Assembly (NCBI GenBank): GCA_963828825.1
Contig: CAWHGF010000007.1
Location: 744,001 to 808,000 of the forward strand
Reading direction: 5' to 3'
DNA from: Bog-473 sp963828825
GTDB lineage: Bacteria > Actinomycetota > Acidimicrobiia > Acidimicrobiales > RAAP-2
DNA: 64,000 nt
Below the pieces are notes generated by a model. The model saw only the letters and a program-made list of their open reading frames with translations. It had not been told where the DNA came from and did no database searches. How positions within the stretch are numbered: position 1 is the first letter of the stretch; each line of letters begins with the position of its first letter. A program made the position numbers and the translations under genes. Shown in pieces: positions 62,473 through 64,000 of the stretch.

Positions 62473-62629
62473 GCAGTGAGTCCGATTCGGCCGCTCTCGC
62501 ATCTGTCCAGCAGGGATCTTGCATTTCGAGCATGGACCCCGTCCATAACGTGTCCATGATCGCTACGCCGATTCCCGTGAAAAGGAGCCTACGTGACCGC
62601 TCGCCAGGCGTTTGGCACGTCAGGGTGTC
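62473..62629. repeat. Right copy of island-flanking direct repeat (att-like)
   Basis: This is the counterpart of 41088-41243. It contains the anticodon-loop-to-5'-end half of tRNA-Ser with small changes in the acceptor region (CACCTC to CATCTG), the spacer with the ATGGAC/GTCCAT inverted repeat, and the first integrase codons. The 3' half of the tRNA is missing here, so this copy does not make a tRNA. Confidence 0.88.
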
Positions 62630-63125
62630 ACTCGGCCGTGATCCAGCATCTGGTCGACATCGGTACACGACGACCACCGTGCGTGGCGGCCGCAGGAAGC
62701 GCAGAGGGCGGCGGCGCGGTTGGTGAACGAGGCATCACAGGGGCGGATCCCGCTGACAAAGGAGACCTTCGGGGGCCATCTGGTTCGTTGGCTCGACCAC
62801 ATCGAGGCTCGGGGGCGGGCTCCCAGGACTCTGGTCCAGAACCGCCGCTCGGTGGACGCCAGCGGAAGAACTGGGGGCGAAGGACCTGCAGAAGTTGAAG
62901 GGGTCGGACCTCGACACCTACTACGACCGGTTGGGTCGGAGGGGTCTGTCGGCGACCAGCGTCCGCCGGTACCACTTCGTCTGTTCAGCTGCGCTGAACC
63001 GGGTGGTCCGTTGGGGCCTCCTGGAGCGCTCCCCGGCCGCACAGGCATCCCAGCCGAGCATGGAACGAAACGAGCCCGAGGCGTCGACGCCGGAGGAGAT
63101 TAAGCTCCTCGTCGAGCAGCGGTGA
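62577..63125 (+). pseudogene. Tyrosine recombinase (integrase), truncated and frameshifted
   Basis: From GTG 62577: VKRSLRDRSPGVWHVRVSLG, then TTTTVRGGRRK. A shift near 62700 gives AQRAAARLVNEASQGRIPLT, GGHLVRWLDHIEARGRAPRT and LVQNRRSV. A second shift near 62865 gives GAKDLQKLKGSDLDTYYDRL, SATSVRRYHFVCSAALNRVV and EASTPEEIKLLVEQR, then a stop at 63125. This covers only the arm-binding and SAM-like core-binding domains; the catalytic domain with R-H-R-Y is gone. It keeps more of the protein than the sister remnant at 41191. Confidence 0.87.
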
Positions 63126-63136
63126 CCGCAGGACGG

Positions 63137-64000
63137 TCACCGCCGCAGTTCCGCCACCTCTTCCAGTCGTCCCAGCTTGTTCGGATTGCGGATGGCGTAT
63201 ATCCGCGTGATCAGGTGATTTTCGATCACCAGACTCACCGCAGTCACCTCGCCACCGACGTCGAACCGAACACCGGGCGTGCCGTTGAACCGGGCGACGG
63301 TAGCCACCAATCCCGACAGATCCGCCACGCGGGCCAGGAACGCCAGCACCGTCTCGGCTCCGACGAGCGGCCTCCGAGCAGCCCGCACGAGACCGCCGCC
63401 ATCGGCTATCAAGATCACCTCTGGGGCGAGCACTTCAACCAATCCCTGCACATCACCGGAGGTCACAGCGGCCATGAACTTTTCGAGGGTTGCCTCTTGC
63501 TGGGCTCGGTCCACCTGCATCCGCGGCCGTCGCTCCGCCACGTGCTCGCGGGCACGGTGCGCGATCTGCCGGGCCGCGGCCGGGGTCTTGCCCACGACCT
63601 CGGCGACCTCGTCGTACGGCGTCTCGAACACCTCGTGCAACACGAACACTGCCCGCTCGACCGGGCCAAGGGTCTCGAGCACCGTGAGCAGGGCGATCGA
63701 GACGTCCTCTGAGAGCTCGGCGTCGTCAGTCATGTCGGGACCGGTCAGCAACGGCTCGGGCAGCCATTCCCCTGGGTAGTCCTCGCGGCGGCGTGACACC
63801 GTTCGGAGCCGGTTCAACGCCTGCCGGGTGACGATCCGGACCAGATAGGCCCGCGAGTCACGCACTTCGGTCCGATCAACGCCGGCCCAGCGCAGCCAGG
63901 TCTCCTGTACGACGTCCTCGGCGTCTGTCGCGGAGCCCAGCATCTCGTAGGCGACCGTGAAGAGCAGTCCACGGTGGGTGACGAACGGATCGTCCATCAT
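63137..64000 (-). CDS. ECF sigma factor with C-terminal SnoaL-like domain (ECF41-like)
   Basis: This is a 287-residue sigma factor reaching the window edge; the two leading methionines suggest the start is at or near 64000. Region 2 is LLFTVAYEMLGSATDAEDVV then QETWLRWAG. Region 4 is LETLGPVERAVFVLHEVFET and YDEVAEVVGKTPAAARQIAH. A C-terminal NTF2-like domain follows, FMAAVTSGDVQGLVEVLAPE and VILIADGGG, ending with NPNKLGRL. That layout is typical of ECF41 factors, whose C-terminal domain regulates activity in place of an anti-sigma factor. Their target is often a neighbouring redox gene. Confidence 0.88.
   Translation of the reverse strand: MMDDPFVTHRGLLFTVAYEMLGSATDAEDVVQETWLRWAGVDRTEVRDSRAYLVRIVTRQALNRLRTVSRRREDYPGEWLPEPLLTGPDMTDDAELSEDVSIALLTVLETLGPVERAVFVLHEVFETPYDEVAEVVGKTPAAARQIAHRAREHVAERRPRMQVDRAQQEATLEKFMAAVTSGDVQGLVEVLAPEVILIADGGGLVRAARRPLVGAETVLAFLARVADLSGLVATVARFNGTPGVRFDVGGEVTAVSLVIENHLITRIYAIRNPNKLGRLEEVAELRR

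Overview
The window is high-GC bacterial DNA with short intergenic gaps, frequent GTG starts and many 4-bp GTGA/ATGA gene overlaps. F420-dependent LLM-class oxidoreductases, threonine-rich secreted proteins and the rimO-pgsA-cinA-recA gene order point to Actinomycetota; a lineage such as Acidimicrobiia is plausible, but I cannot prove it from sequence alone.

Positions 1-10.3 kb hold F420-linked oxidoreductases (one broken), a degraded ABC-permease tail, a phosphotransferase/DUF6295/dienelactone hydrolase operon, an NHL-repeat protein with a Tat-exported GH78 alpha-L-rhamnosidase, and a lipoprotein peptidase. Positions 10.3-17.7 kb form a compact divergent cluster around a TetR regulator. One arm encodes a 227-residue uncharacterised protein, TetR, an in-frame cytochrome P450-SDR fusion, a 28-codon ORF and a SnoaL-like protein. 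The other encodes a carboxymuconolactone decarboxylase homologue, an enoyl-CoA hydratase, an LLM oxidoreductase, an amidohydrolase and a 22-codon ORF. Almost every junction is a 4-bp overlap, so this looks like one catabolic or tailoring pathway.

Positions 17.7-41.1 kb are mostly chromosomal backbone: two GT-C glycosyltransferases with GtrA flippases (one set under a two-component system), serB, a LbH acyltransferase, TrhA, a DMFase-like Tat protein, a DUF3048 lipoprotein, recA with a 362-residue intein and a LexA-type SOS box, tandem secreted paralogues, a macrodomain protein, then cinA, pgsA, rimO and tRNA-Ser(GCT). The usual cinA-recA neighbourhood is split by about 8.4 kb of envelope genes.

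Positions 41.1-63.1 kb look like a genomic island. About 156 bp, running from the tRNA-Ser anticodon loop through the start of a tyrosine-recombinase gene, is repeated 21.4 kb away. Both integrase genes are broken. Between them lies visibly less GC-rich accessory DNA: VOC, broken phytanoyl-CoA dioxygenase, NAD(P)-binding protein, secreted Ig-like protein, GNAT, MBL hydrolase, cyclase-ATPase, sulfotransferase, methyltransferases and several hypotheticals. Many gaps carry a recurring short motif, approximately GRGTGYCCC-N3/4-CGCCGG. An ECF41-like sigma factor lies at the right edge.
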